Below, one piece after another: positions 37,567 through 47,037 of a stretch of DNA of 64,000 nucleotides. Both the position numbers and the translations under genes were made by a program. This DNA is from Fratercula arctica (taxonomy: Eukaryota > Chordata > Aves > Charadriiformes > Alcidae): contig CANTUZ010000001.1 of NCBI GenBank assembly GCA_947846985.1, positions 30,714,727 to 30,778,726 on the forward strand, read 5' to 3'. Under the pieces are notes generated by a model. It did not search any database, was not told where the DNA came from, and saw only the letters and a list, made by a program, of their open reading frames with translations. The first letter of the stretch is position 1; each line of letters starts with the position of its first letter.

Positions 37567-37567
37567 C
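37499..37567. repeat. Pyrimidine tract, (TTTTC)n with poly-T
   Basis: CTTTCTCTTTC followed by several TTTTC units and a run of about sixteen T. A plain low-complexity tract in intergenic DNA. Confidence 0.9.
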
Positions 37568-40387
37568 AGCGAGCATTGCCTGAGGCCGCAGGTCCCTGAG
37601 CGAGTGGGCGAGGCTGTGCTGCAGGGGACCTGGCGAGCATCCCCCCACTTTAGGCTATGGTCCAGGAGAGGACTTTCTTTCCGCTCTGGTCAGAAAAACC
37701 TGTTCACATGTTTAAGAATGAACGGGTTTAGATCCCTTTCAAACTTCAGGTGGTTAATTTAGGTTTAACATCTTCTTAAGTACAATCACCTCTAACAAGT
37801 CTCCAGGGTCGCTCGTGGGCTGTGTCACATCACGGATTTTCCTTCCTGTGCATTTCAACATAATTAAGTGTTCTCATAAGACACAGAGTACCTCAACATG
37901 CTTTTTTCTTATCATCTGTTCTTTGTGTTTTTCTTTTAAATCCCCCAGTTTTCTCTCTCTCTCTTAAAAATTACAATAATTTCTTTCACTCTGCCTGGCA
38001 AACTTGTTCTGCACCTCTAGTCCATTTTCCCTTATATTTTATAGCCTGTACAGAAGTTACTTCTGAAATATTTCTTTTCAAGATAGCCTAAACACAGAGT
38101 TCCTGGGAATAAATAAGACAGTGCTATTTTTTTATTTACAACATCCAGTATGGACCGCCAGAGACAGCAATGCCAGGCCTGGCTAATTCTGAGGAAACTC
38201 CCCAAACTCCATCTCTGTCCCAAGCGTTTGTTCTGGCGGCAACAGGGCATTAACAAAATGGCACTGCAAGCTCACAAATGCGGTGTGCTGCCTTGTTATT
38301 CTCCTAAGCATGCGAAAGGGACGTTTGTTACAGGGATACAAATGACTTTCACAGAAAACCAGACCATTTCCATGGAGCCTGCCAGTGGGAGCAGAAGCCT
38401 TCTGCTGTGGCGTCTGAGGCTGAGCAGGAGCAGCCCAAGCCTGCAGCTTCCCGCAGAAACAGAGTCACCCCCCGAGGGGCAAGACGGGGTCCCAGCCGCA
38501 AGGGACAGGGACAGAGGACACAGCCACACAGGGCCCTGCCCTGGGCATCCCAGAAAAGGGGAGGTTCAGTGCAGCGTCCCACTAGGGCATTTTGCTGCCT
38601 CCTCCCACTCGCATCTCATGCTCTTGGTACCTCCGCGATTGCTTTTTGTGGACATTTCTGCTGGGGAAGTGTTTATCTCCCAGCGCCATTTAGTAGCTAG
38701 CGATAAAGGAAAAGCCTTTAGCAGCAGATCACAGGCATGCAGAAGAGGCTGCACGGCTACATATCAATGATGTGACAAAGCTTTTTTTTCCCCCTGGGTC
38801 TACATGCATTTACAAACATTACCGTTAAAAATAACTTGTCCAAACAAACACAAAATACCAGCTGTTCTTTTGTTATAACAGTTTAATGACACCACCCCCC
38901 TCCCAGCAAAAGCAATCCAGCCCAAGCCCTGCAGACGACTGCTCTACCCCAGTATGAAGCTGGTGAAAGAAAGCTTAGCGTACATGCAGTGAGCTATGGG
39001 TTTTTTTCTGGCTGTAGTTTTTTTTTTAATTCAGTGACTCAGAGCTATGGATTGTTAAAAGGAGAATTGGTCATATTTTTAAAACCTGGAGAAGGCTTGG
39101 GTTCAACTCTACCATCTTGAGATCTCTGAGCTGGATGTTGAATTCTGCCTTCGCATGGCAGCAAACACCATTGCTCCAGCGTGCAGTAAATGCCACCGTT
39201 TTACTTTTTTGATCCACAGACATGTTAATTAACAAAAGTTAACAGATAACCAAGGCCAAGTGCAGACATACCACCAGTGATGCTCCTGTAAGCGCGGTCC
39301 CATGTCATCGATTCTGGTCCAGATTTATCTCACTAAAGCCAGGAAGGTAACGGGTAAAACGCATAGAAACTGGTACTGCAACTCCTTCTAGCTCTTTCTC
39401 ACAAGAAGCCTCCTTCCTAAATCGTATAGTTTAATGTTTGTATTTAAAATCTTTAGAGCAAAATTAACGCGTTGTTTTTTGACTTGCAGTGCAGCGTTAT
39501 GTGGCAGTAAGTCCTGGGTGCAGTCCAAGCACGTTCGGTGATGGGTCTCGGTGGTGGTGAGACAGGTTACTTGGCATATTATTTTCGTGCGCAGTACGTA
39601 CTGTGATGCAGTGGGGACATACCACTGCTAACATTTACGAACACCGCGGGTCTGTCACGAGGAAGTGATCAGGAGTATCTAAACTCTTACGGATATAGGG
39701 GATTGGTTGCTAGTATATAAATAAGAGACCGTATTTGATTGCATGGGTCAGACCAAGAGGGTTAAGCCCAGAGGCTGCTGCGCAGAGGAGACGCTTTCCC
39801 AAGGGAAGAGTCAGTAAAACTGCCCAGAAAACTCCTGTTCATGATTACAAGGCCAGCTACTAAAATATATGCCCCCTTCTCCCAAGGATGTTCAGCTAGT
39901 GGGCGATTTCTTTTGCATCCATCTCCTTGCAAGACTGTGTTTTGTAAAACCTCGTATATAAGCAAACCATTTTAAAATGGCAAAGGCTGTCTGGGAGTTT
40001 ACCCGTTACTGCACCCACGCAGAGCTGCTGCCTCAAATTCCCTCCTCCTTCGCACTCCTTGATGTTAGGATTTTTAGGAAATACTAGAAATTGCACAGAA
40101 CACATGCAATGAACAACATGTAATAAACTGAAACCACAGATTCACTGGCAATTTACTCCAGCTTGTCCTATTGAGCTTTTCCTATTTGTATCTTTCACGG
40201 TTGCACATCATTCGCACCACTTTATGGTCTCTGCTTGCTCCGTTAACGAAAATACAAGTATTTCAAAATTCAAATGGTGACAAAATACCACAGGCCCTGA
40301 CAAATGTCCATCCTTTTTGCGAGCCTCCTGTGGAAAGAAAATTCCCTTCCTCGGCAGAGAACACCTCGAAAAGCATGGGGTGCAGGC

Positions 40388-40701
40388 TCAGAAGCTGGTG
40401 GCATACTCATTTCTTGTGCTAGCACTGGTCTCCGTGTAGCCACCAGCGTCTTTTGTTACTGTAAAAGCCCTTTCTGCAGCTCGCTGTGGCAACAGCAGCT
40501 TGTAGGCTGCTGCCCTGTACTTCTTTGAAATGAGATTGTAGAGGATCGGGTTGATGGATGCGCTCAGGTAGAAAAGCTGCAGAGCAAATATATTAAAGTA
40601 CTGGGAGAACAGCATCATCCTGGTGTCCCGGGTGTTTATAAATATGATCCTGCCAATGTGGAAAGGCAACCAGCAAATTACAAAGGCCAGAACCACCACA
40701 G
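40388..40701 (-). CDS. MLNR: MLNR coding exon 2 (TM6-TM7 and tail)
   Basis: 314 bases after a GTCTTATAG acceptor. Joining codon GCT gives Ala254, then VVVLAFVICWLPFHIGRIIF (TM6), FSQYFNIFALQLFYLSASIN and PILYNLISKKYRAAAYKLLL (TM7 and helix 8). TGA stop at 40388-40390. The 3' UTR to the left has no canonical AATAAA that I could place with confidence. Confidence 0.96.
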
Positions 40702-43397
40702 CTATAAGACAAAATAACACATGCGACAGTTAAGGAGTGAGTTAACTTTTCAACCATCCAGTAAACTAAATTTTACGCAGCTGATTTTACAAGGTCTTCT
40801 AACCAGCAGAAATGATACATAGAAATAAGGCATTAAATTGTTGGAAAATTCCTATGAAAATGGGAATAGCATCAAGTCTGGTTGTTAGTCTTTGGATTAA
40901 AAGGTAACTGGTAAAATCTTCAGCTAAACCACAAGATGAGAAAAATGTGAACAACCAACAGTGATATAACCGCCATATAATAACACCAGGCACAACAAAG
41001 ATTCTCCTCGGCAACGTCTGCAATGCCGTGAATGTGATATGAAAATGAAAGTCAGCGTAAGAGGTGTTTTTGTGGAAAAGCATGGCAGCTGCATTCGCCA
41101 CAGAGCTGTTCTTTAACACATCCACGTTACTTAAAAAGCCCGTAGCGCAAGGGCTGACCCTCTGTCACCCAAGCTCCCACTGAATTTGCACTATTGTAAC
41201 GGGATGGCTACTAACATAAAGACTTATAGTGTAGTTGGTCTATTGATTTTTTTCCCATTGGCGTTCCTAAACGTATCCCCAGACAATTACTGCTGGAGAC
41301 AGATATTTGACTAGGTGGATCTCTAGCCTGAGTCACTCCAGCTGTTCTCCTGGTCTGGTGTAGCGTTTTAGCACAATACAAACAAATACAAATACAAACA
41401 CTCTGGCAACGGCAACATAGCAGAAGCAGATGAGAAACAATGAAATAAGTGTATTACTGTATCCATATTTTTAATTATTTTTGTTTATAAATGCACATAA
41501 GTAAATCAAATAATAATTTATGGAGCATTCATGTTTCTCAGAGCTCAAAAAACCCAGGCGTATAGCCCAAGCAAGTTTACACCTGAAATACATCACACGG
41601 GTAGTACTGCTGGCTCTTTGAGATAAGGGGGGATTGGTCTGGTTCAGTGGGTTCTGAGGAGATTGTGGACACGGGTGTTTCTGTTGGAAAAACTTGTGCC
41701 TACTCTGATGTAAATACCTTCCTCAAATAATTTAGCAAAATGTACTCTCTCTGGCTTATTAGTTTCTGTCCTTCGTGCTACACTATTTCCATCCAGCTAT
41801 TTCCATCCTTGATAAAAGAAGTCTCACATGTAGCATGTAAAACCTTTGCAAAAGGTAGGAAAAGAAAATAACCAGGGCATTTTGTTTTATGCTCATTAAT
41901 CAATAGCTGGATTTCTTTTTCCTTTCCTTTTTTTTTTTCCTTCAGATCAGTCACTATGTACAAACTTTAAAGCCCCAAAGGTAGACTGCGATCTTTTAAC
42001 TTTCCAGAGCCTGATGCTAGGGTAATGAAGATATCACTAAGAAAATGAACTAAAAATTAACACCATCCTACATCAACAGGAAGCTATTATGTGATTTGTC
42101 TGCAAACAGCTCATAAGGGTTAAGCTGCTGTTTTTCAGCCTGCCTGGGCAACCAGTGGATTTACTCCTAGGAGTAAGACTGCTAAGAAAATCAAACTTTA
42201 TTTTTCAGAAGCAGAAATTTACCATCCAGAGGTGTTGCTGCCCCCTGGAAGAGACTATTGATGGTACCACAGTTTTTCTGAAGTTGCAGACTACCTTGTA
42301 CTTGGCTCTGCCTGCTAAAATTCAGAAAAAGGGTATTTCTACAGAAGGCAGCCACGCTGCTGGATGTACAGTGCTACACCAGGTGAAGCCTCAGGCCTGA
42401 GGGAGCGAAATCCCTGCCGTGGCAGTCCCTAGGAGCACTGGAGGGCTTGGCAGCATGGCTGGGATGCTCCCTTGTGCTATCCCTACCCTGTGCGGGAGCT
42501 GTGGGTGCTTTGTCCCCGGTACTAGTCCCAGCCATGGCCCCCTCAGCCCCAGTCCTAGCCACAGACATCGCTCCCTAGCCCCAGCCCTAGCCTCAGCCAC
42601 GGCCCCCAGCCCAAGGGGTGACGGAGGAGGGACTCACCCAAGATCTTGAGGGTCTGGCGGTGCCCCTTCTCCTGGAGGACCGTGTTGGGGCCCCGCAGGC
42701 GTGCATTGCTCCGCCACACTTCCCGGCCGATGAAGCCATAGAGGACGTTGAGGCAGACGACGGGCAGGACGAAGTAGGAGGTGGTGACCCAGAACATGGT
42801 GGCCAGCAGGCCGGACTCCATGGCCTGCGGGGTGGGCTTGCACTCCCGGCTGTCGGTGTGGTTGTCGGGCTGCTCCACGCCGACCAGGAAGAAGAAGGGG
42901 CTGGCGGAGAGGAAGGCAAAGGCCCAGAGGATGCCGATGACGGCCTTCACCCGGCGCTTGGTGATGACCACCTTGGCCTTGAGGGGGAAGCAGATGGCGA
43001 GGTAGCGCTCCACGGTGAGGGCGGTGATGTGGAGGATGGTGCAATAGGTGCAGCCCTCGCTGAGGTAGTGGGAGAGGCGGCACAGCAGCTGCCCGAAGAT
43101 CCAGGGCCGGGAGCGCCACAAGCGATAGAGGTCGAAAGGCAGCCCCAGGAGGATGAGCAGGTCCGAGATGGCCATGCTGCCCAGGTAGAGGTTGGTGGTG
43201 GTCTTCATGTCACGGTAGCCATGGATGACCAGCACCGTCAGGACGTTGCCCACTACGCCGACCACGAAGAGCCCCAGGCAGACGGCCGTGACGGGGACGA
43301 GCGCCCGCACCGGCAGCGCCAAGCACAGCCGCTCGTCGCAGGGCGGCCAGGGCCAGGGCTCGCCCTCGCTGCCGTTCCCCTCGCCGCCGTCCCACAT
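40388..43397 (-). CDS. MLNR: MLNR, motilin receptor (gene span)
   Basis: Two coding exons (42638-43397 and 40388-40701), split by a GT-AG intron of 1,936 bases, encode a 357-residue class A GPCR. The intron falls between TM5 and TM6, as in the ghrelin/motilin receptor group. Seen in order: N-glycosylation site N8, PPCDERLC and LVPVTAVC leading into TM1, the C106-C186 disulphide pair, E130-R131-Y132, ECL2 glycosylation site N179, CWLPFH in TM6 (263-268), NPILY in TM7 (304-308), and a tail ending YTETSASTRNEYATSF. Motilin receptor couples gut motilin to Gq/calcium signalling and interdigestive motility. The start fits the human N-terminus. The protein is shorter than human MLNR (412) mainly in the second extracellular loop and tail. 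The paralogue GHSR was considered. CDERLC and FNDC3A/CDADC1 synteny favour MLNR. Confidence 0.95.
40702..42637 (-). other. MLNR intron
   Basis: 1,936-base GT-AG intron. The donor-proximal 230 bases are G-rich on the transcribed strand, with many short GGGGCTGGG-like runs (42400-42620), while the rest is AT-rich. An open frame at 40799-41125 (minus) is not recognised. Confidence 0.85.
42638..43397 (-). CDS. MLNR: MLNR coding exon 1 (TM1-TM5)
   Basis: 760 bases encoding residues 1-253 plus one base, from ATG at 43395-43397 to KIL and a G|GTGAGT donor. Very GC-rich, in contrast to exon 2. Contains TM1 to TM5, with NLYLGSMAISDLLILLGLPF in TM2 and ERYLAICFPL at the TM3 end. The open frame continues upstream of the ATG into the minisatellite, but homology begins at this Met. 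Confidence 0.95.
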
Positions 43398-44420
43398 GCC
43401 GACGGGGGACGCGGCCGCCTCAGCCCCCTCCGCCGCCGCTGCCAGGCGGGACGCGCCCTGCCAGGGGCAGCGCCGCTTCTCCGGCCCCGTCCCCGTCCCC
43501 GCCCCGCGGCGGGGGGCTCGGGGAGGGGGGGCTCGGGGAGGGGGGGCGCCCTCCGCCCCGCAGGTAGCGCTCCGCCCCGCCGCCCTGAGGGGAGCGGGGA
43601 ACTGTCCTGAGGGGTGCGCGGCACCTCCGGCCCCCGCCGTCTGAGGAGAGCGGGGCATTGCGGCGCACCGCCGCCTGAGGGGAGCCGGGCACCGCCACTG
43701 CCTCCCCGCCGCCTTGAGCGGAGCGGGGCACTCTCCCCCCGGCGCCTGAGGGGAGCGGGGCACCGCCGCCGCCCCACCGCCCTGAGGGGAGCGGGAGACT
43801 GTCCTGAAGGGAGCGGGGCACCACCGCTGCCCGCCGCCTGAGGGGAGCGGGCCAGCGCCTCCGCCTCGCTGCCTGAAGGGAGCCGGGCACCGCCACTGCC
43901 TCCCCGCCGCCTTGAGCGGAGCGGGGCACTCTCCCCCCGGCGCCTGAGGGGAGCGGGGCACCGCCGCCGCCCCACCGCCCTGAGGGGAGCGGGAGATTGT
44001 CCTGAACGGAGCGGGGCACCACCGCTGCCCGCCGCCTGAGGGGAGCGGGCCACCGCCGCCCCGGCCCCCTGAGGGGAGTGGGGCACCGCCGCCGCCTCGG
44101 AGCCCTGAGGGGAGCGGGGAACTCTCCTCCCGGCGCCTGAGGGGAGCGAAGCACCGCCGCCGCCTCGCTGCCTGAAGGGAGCGAGCCGCTGCCGTCTCCC
44201 CGCCGCCCTGAGGGGCGCGGGACACCGCCGCCCCGGTGCCTGAGTGGAGCGGGGCACCGCCGCTCCCCACCGCCCTAAGAGGAACGGGGCACCGCGGCCG
44301 CGTCGGAGCCCTGAGGGGAGCGGGGCGCTCTCCCCGCGGCGCATGAGGGGAGCCGGGCACCGCCGCCGGGGAAGGGAAAAGCGCTGCAAGCCGCGGCGGG
44401 ACAGGCCAACAGGACGGACC
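43180..44420. promoter_or_regulatory. CpG-rich MLNR promoter region
   Basis: Extreme G+C and CpG content covers MLNR exon 1 and its upstream minisatellite and stops sharply near 44420, where AT-rich FNDC3A 3' UTR starts. No TATA box is seen. The transcription start presumably lies within or next to the minisatellite. Part of the non-repeat leader (43398-43580) has G-rich runs on the plus strand (GGGGAGGGGGG type). Confidence 0.55.
43580..44362. repeat. GC-rich ~33-bp minisatellite upstream of MLNR
   Basis: About 23 copies of a unit centred on CCTGAGGGGAGCGGGGCACC followed by a CCGCCGCC-type spacer. The average period is about 33 to 34 bases. A block from about 43672 recurs 198 bases further on (GGAGCCGGGCACCGCCACTG at 43681 and again at 43879), each block holding six units in the same order with few differences. 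It lies about 190 bases upstream of the MLNR start codon and ends about 85 bases from the FNDC3A poly(A) signal. Confidence 0.93.
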
Positions 44421-44445
44421 GACAACAGCGAAAAAGAATGATGCT

Positions 44446-44451
44446 TTTATT
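44446..44451 (-). terminator. Probable FNDC3A poly(A) signal
   Basis: AATAAA on the minus strand (TTTATT on plus) at the point where AT-rich sequence gives way to the CpG-rich MLNR upstream region. It lies 2.28 kb after the FNDC3A stop, consistent with the roughly 2-kb 3' UTR of the family. Confidence 0.55.
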
Positions 44452-45705
44452 TTCCACAGATTTTTTTTTTTTTTTTAAAGATACTTTGCTACATAGTTTA
44501 TGTATTTTCTATATCAGACTATACAGGTTCGTCTTCATGGAGTCCGACGTTGTACAATTGTAAAGTGATATGTTTGGTAGTGTATCTATAACGTTTTAAA
44601 AAGTTTAGAGTTTTTCTTTTTTTTTCCTTTTTTTTTCTTTTAAATTTATTTTTGGAATGTACAGTATATGAGGTAAAATTAAGATTACATTAAAAACTGT
44701 CTTCAATGCAGTAATACGCACTGAGGCTCAAATGGCAAATACACTATTAAATGACTATCAAAAATAGGAGCTCATTTGAATTTTACTATGAAAAACATAA
44801 GTCACTGCAGATTAACTGTAGTAACAAATCTTACCGTTTTAGACATTCAACCGTAAGAAATCTCTGGGCTGTTACATGCAACCTCATTTGCACTGCCAAA
44901 CATGGCACTTTTAAGAAGGTTCTAGAAAACATCAGTTATCGCGGTATCCTGCGGGAAGGTATCAGCCTATACGTACAAATGACAGATTCGAAATAAAATG
45001 TAAACATACAGTACATTTTAAAGACAGATCGTTCTCGCCACGTGGAGGCCAAGTTCTTCGCCAGTTCTTTTTTTTGTTTTTAAAAAAAAAAAACCAAAAA
45101 TGAAACTCAGCAACATTATTCTACAGCACAGATCATTGGACGTATAAACAATTACAATACATGCCCGTTCTAATATAAGAGAAATTCTTCAGAGATCTTC
45201 AAAGCACAAGACAGAGGTTCCTTTTTTTATTATTATTAAGACTGACAGAAGTGTTTAATACCATTAAAAATGCTAAACTGAACACAACTAGAAGTCATTA
45301 ATGATCCACTATCTTGTAACTCAAATAAATTAAAAATAGCTAATTACAAAGTGTATAACAAATAACGTAAGTGTGATGAGACAAGGAATTTTTTTTTTTT
45401 CTTTGAAAGATAAGTTTCACTACAAGCTTTGTGTCACTGGCAATCATTGACATCTAGCAAGATGTTCAATGGGATACTCGATAAAATTCAGTCTGGTCAT
45501 TCAAGAACTCACAAATGCAAGCTCACAAAACATTGATGAGTTATGCAATTGCAAAGTGCTCTAATGCAACATTAACTACATGCAATCAACAATTTGGTAC
45601 AGTATCCAAGGAGACATTACATTAAACATTAGGATCTCAAGAAAAAAAGCAGCTTTTAAGTTTTCTGGTGCAAATTACTACACTTCGTCTTCGGATTTGG
45701 TGCCC

Positions 45706-45784
45706 CAAAGAAAGAAAGAAAGAGAGAAAGGAAGGAAGAAAGAGAAAGGAAGAAAGAAAAGAACAAACGAGGAAAAAAAAAAGG
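45706..45784. repeat. (GAAA)n/(GGAA)n purine tract
   Basis: Roughly 80 bases of nearly pure purine on the plus strand, mainly GAAA and GGAA units, ending in an A run. In the FNDC3A transcript it reads as a UUUC-rich pyrimidine tract. Confidence 0.9.
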
Positions 45785-46722
45785 CAGTGCTTGATTCCGG
45801 TGGATATGGCAAGTGAATGCTGGGGAAACAGCAAAATTTCCATAATGAATTTGATCTCAAATATCTATCAACTAGCCAAAATCAGAGGGCACAGACGTCT
45901 GTATAAACTGCATCCGATCAAAGGTCAACTTTGGAAACGTGTTTTTCTATTTAAATAATAAGTCTAAGAAAGTTCTCTCACACTCTCCCTTCTATATTCC
46001 TAAGAAGTAAAAGAGGCATTTTTTGTAAGTAAACATATCAAATCCTGGGGGAAAGATAAACCACTTGTGCCATCCCCTTGTAGTCTTTCCAAAACATCTA
46101 CTTGCAGTGAAGAACTCCACATTTATCAGATAAGAAGCTTCCTTCATGCATACTCTTCCATCCAGTTTATTATTTGCTGCCTGAGAAAAGCCCCTTCGTT
46201 TGTTTGTTTGTTTTTTTTTCAGCATAAATCCTGCTTCCCAAATAATTAAGACAAATGAGGAGGTAGAAATACAGCGCTAAATTGCTTTCACAGCATCAGA
46301 TTAATATTGTATACAGCACAAGTTTGTTAGTGTACGTTTGAAATGCGATCTACACATTCTTCCCTGTTATGGTAGCAACCCTTAAAAGTGTGGGCCAGGA
46401 AACCGTATTTTTTTTTATTTTTTTTTACACTCATGTTTACTGGTCAAACCCTTTTCATTAAACACTGCTTGCCTGCCCCATAGAGAGTCTGTACTGCAAG
46501 AAGGCATATTAAAGAAAAGATTGTATTTCTGTGGCTTGCGTTCTAGTAACACGTGCCAGCCTACGCCTACCAGTAAGCATTTTAAAGTGGCTGAAAAGGT
46601 CTGCATCAGTCCCAATGCCGGTGCTAAACGCCTGGTTTTGTAAAAAGCAAGAGAACAGAATTACTTTTAGATTATGAGAAAGTAAAATGTAATGGGCAGC
46701 GATTCTAAAAAAATCTATCTCT

Positions 46723-47037
46723 TCACTTTATTACAAAGTACTGAATGATAACAGCGATCAGGATGGAAAAGATAGCGAAAAGTGCAAGGATGACAGCAGC
46801 GCACACTTGGTCGCTCTGTGACCATTGTGTCCTTGTGGTTTGCACAGTGTCCTTGCTGGCGCTGGCCGGCGGTTCAGTCCTCTGAGAGATGAATAGCACT
46901 GGCGCGCTGTAGGGGCCGACCAGGTCCTGGTGACCTCCTGTCTCTTGGCACTGTCGAATGGCACACGCGCGGAAACGGTATTCGCAGTTCAGCTGGAGGC
47001 CTGTGTATCGGAATGACCAGTCCGGACCCTTATAAAT
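46723..47037 (-). CDS. FNDC3A: FNDC3A terminal coding exon with membrane anchor
   Basis: 315 bases including the TGA stop (46723-46725). It completes the last FN3 domain ([38 protein letters not shown]). A polar linker then leads to a hydrophobic anchor ([20 protein letters not shown]) and the end QYFVIK. Acceptor TTATTGACAG. This exon is GC-richer than the neighbouring introns. Confidence 0.96.
   Translation of the reverse strand: MYKGPDWSFRYTGLQLNCEYRFRACAIRQCQETGGHQDLVGPYSAPVLFISQRTEPPASASKDTVQTTRTQWSQSDQVCAAVILALFAIFSILIAVIIQYFVIK

Larger units (their letters stand above)
29760..39400. other. Intergenic between CDADC1 and MLNR
   Basis: A long stretch without recognisable exons. Open frames of up to 206 codons (38150-38770 plus, 35986-36597 minus, 33341-33883 minus) show no domain, no splice pattern and no resemblance to families I know. 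Simple repeats at 35904-35967 and 37499-37567 are listed separately. Distal regulatory elements of MLNR could lie here, but none can be named from sequence. Confidence 0.45.
44446..46722 (-). other. Presumed FNDC3A 3' untranslated region
   Basis: AT-rich, no coding signal, immediately after the FNDC3A stop codon. It contains a purine tract at 45706-45784 (a pyrimidine tract in the mRNA) and several T runs. It is inferred as 3' UTR from position and the terminal AATAAA. No transcript data are available. Confidence 0.6.

Noticed and set aside
38150..38770. 206-codon plus-strand open frame
   Set aside because: Overlaps open frames on both strands, has no recognisable domain and lies in intergenic DNA.
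40799..41125. Minus-strand open frame in the MLNR intron, considered as an alternative exon
   Set aside because: It lacks receptor-like sequence, and the two flanking exons already join in frame to a complete receptor.
40388..43397. Receptor as GHSR (ghrelin receptor) beside FNDC3B
   Set aside because: GHSR and FNDC3B are neighbours on another chromosome in a paralogous block. The N-terminal CDERLC and LVPVTAVC text, the C-terminal tail and the CDADC1 neighbour fit MLNR and FNDC3A.
42618..43610. 330-codon plus-strand open frame across MLNR exon 1
   Set aside because: It is the antisense shadow of the GC-rich MLNR exon. The minus strand encodes a clear seven-TM receptor, while the plus-strand product is an acidic low-complexity string with no domain.
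43253..44425. 390- and 244-codon minus-strand frames over the minisatellite
   Set aside because: These are out-of-frame readings of the same tandem repeat. They exist because the repeat unit lacks stop codons on this strand.
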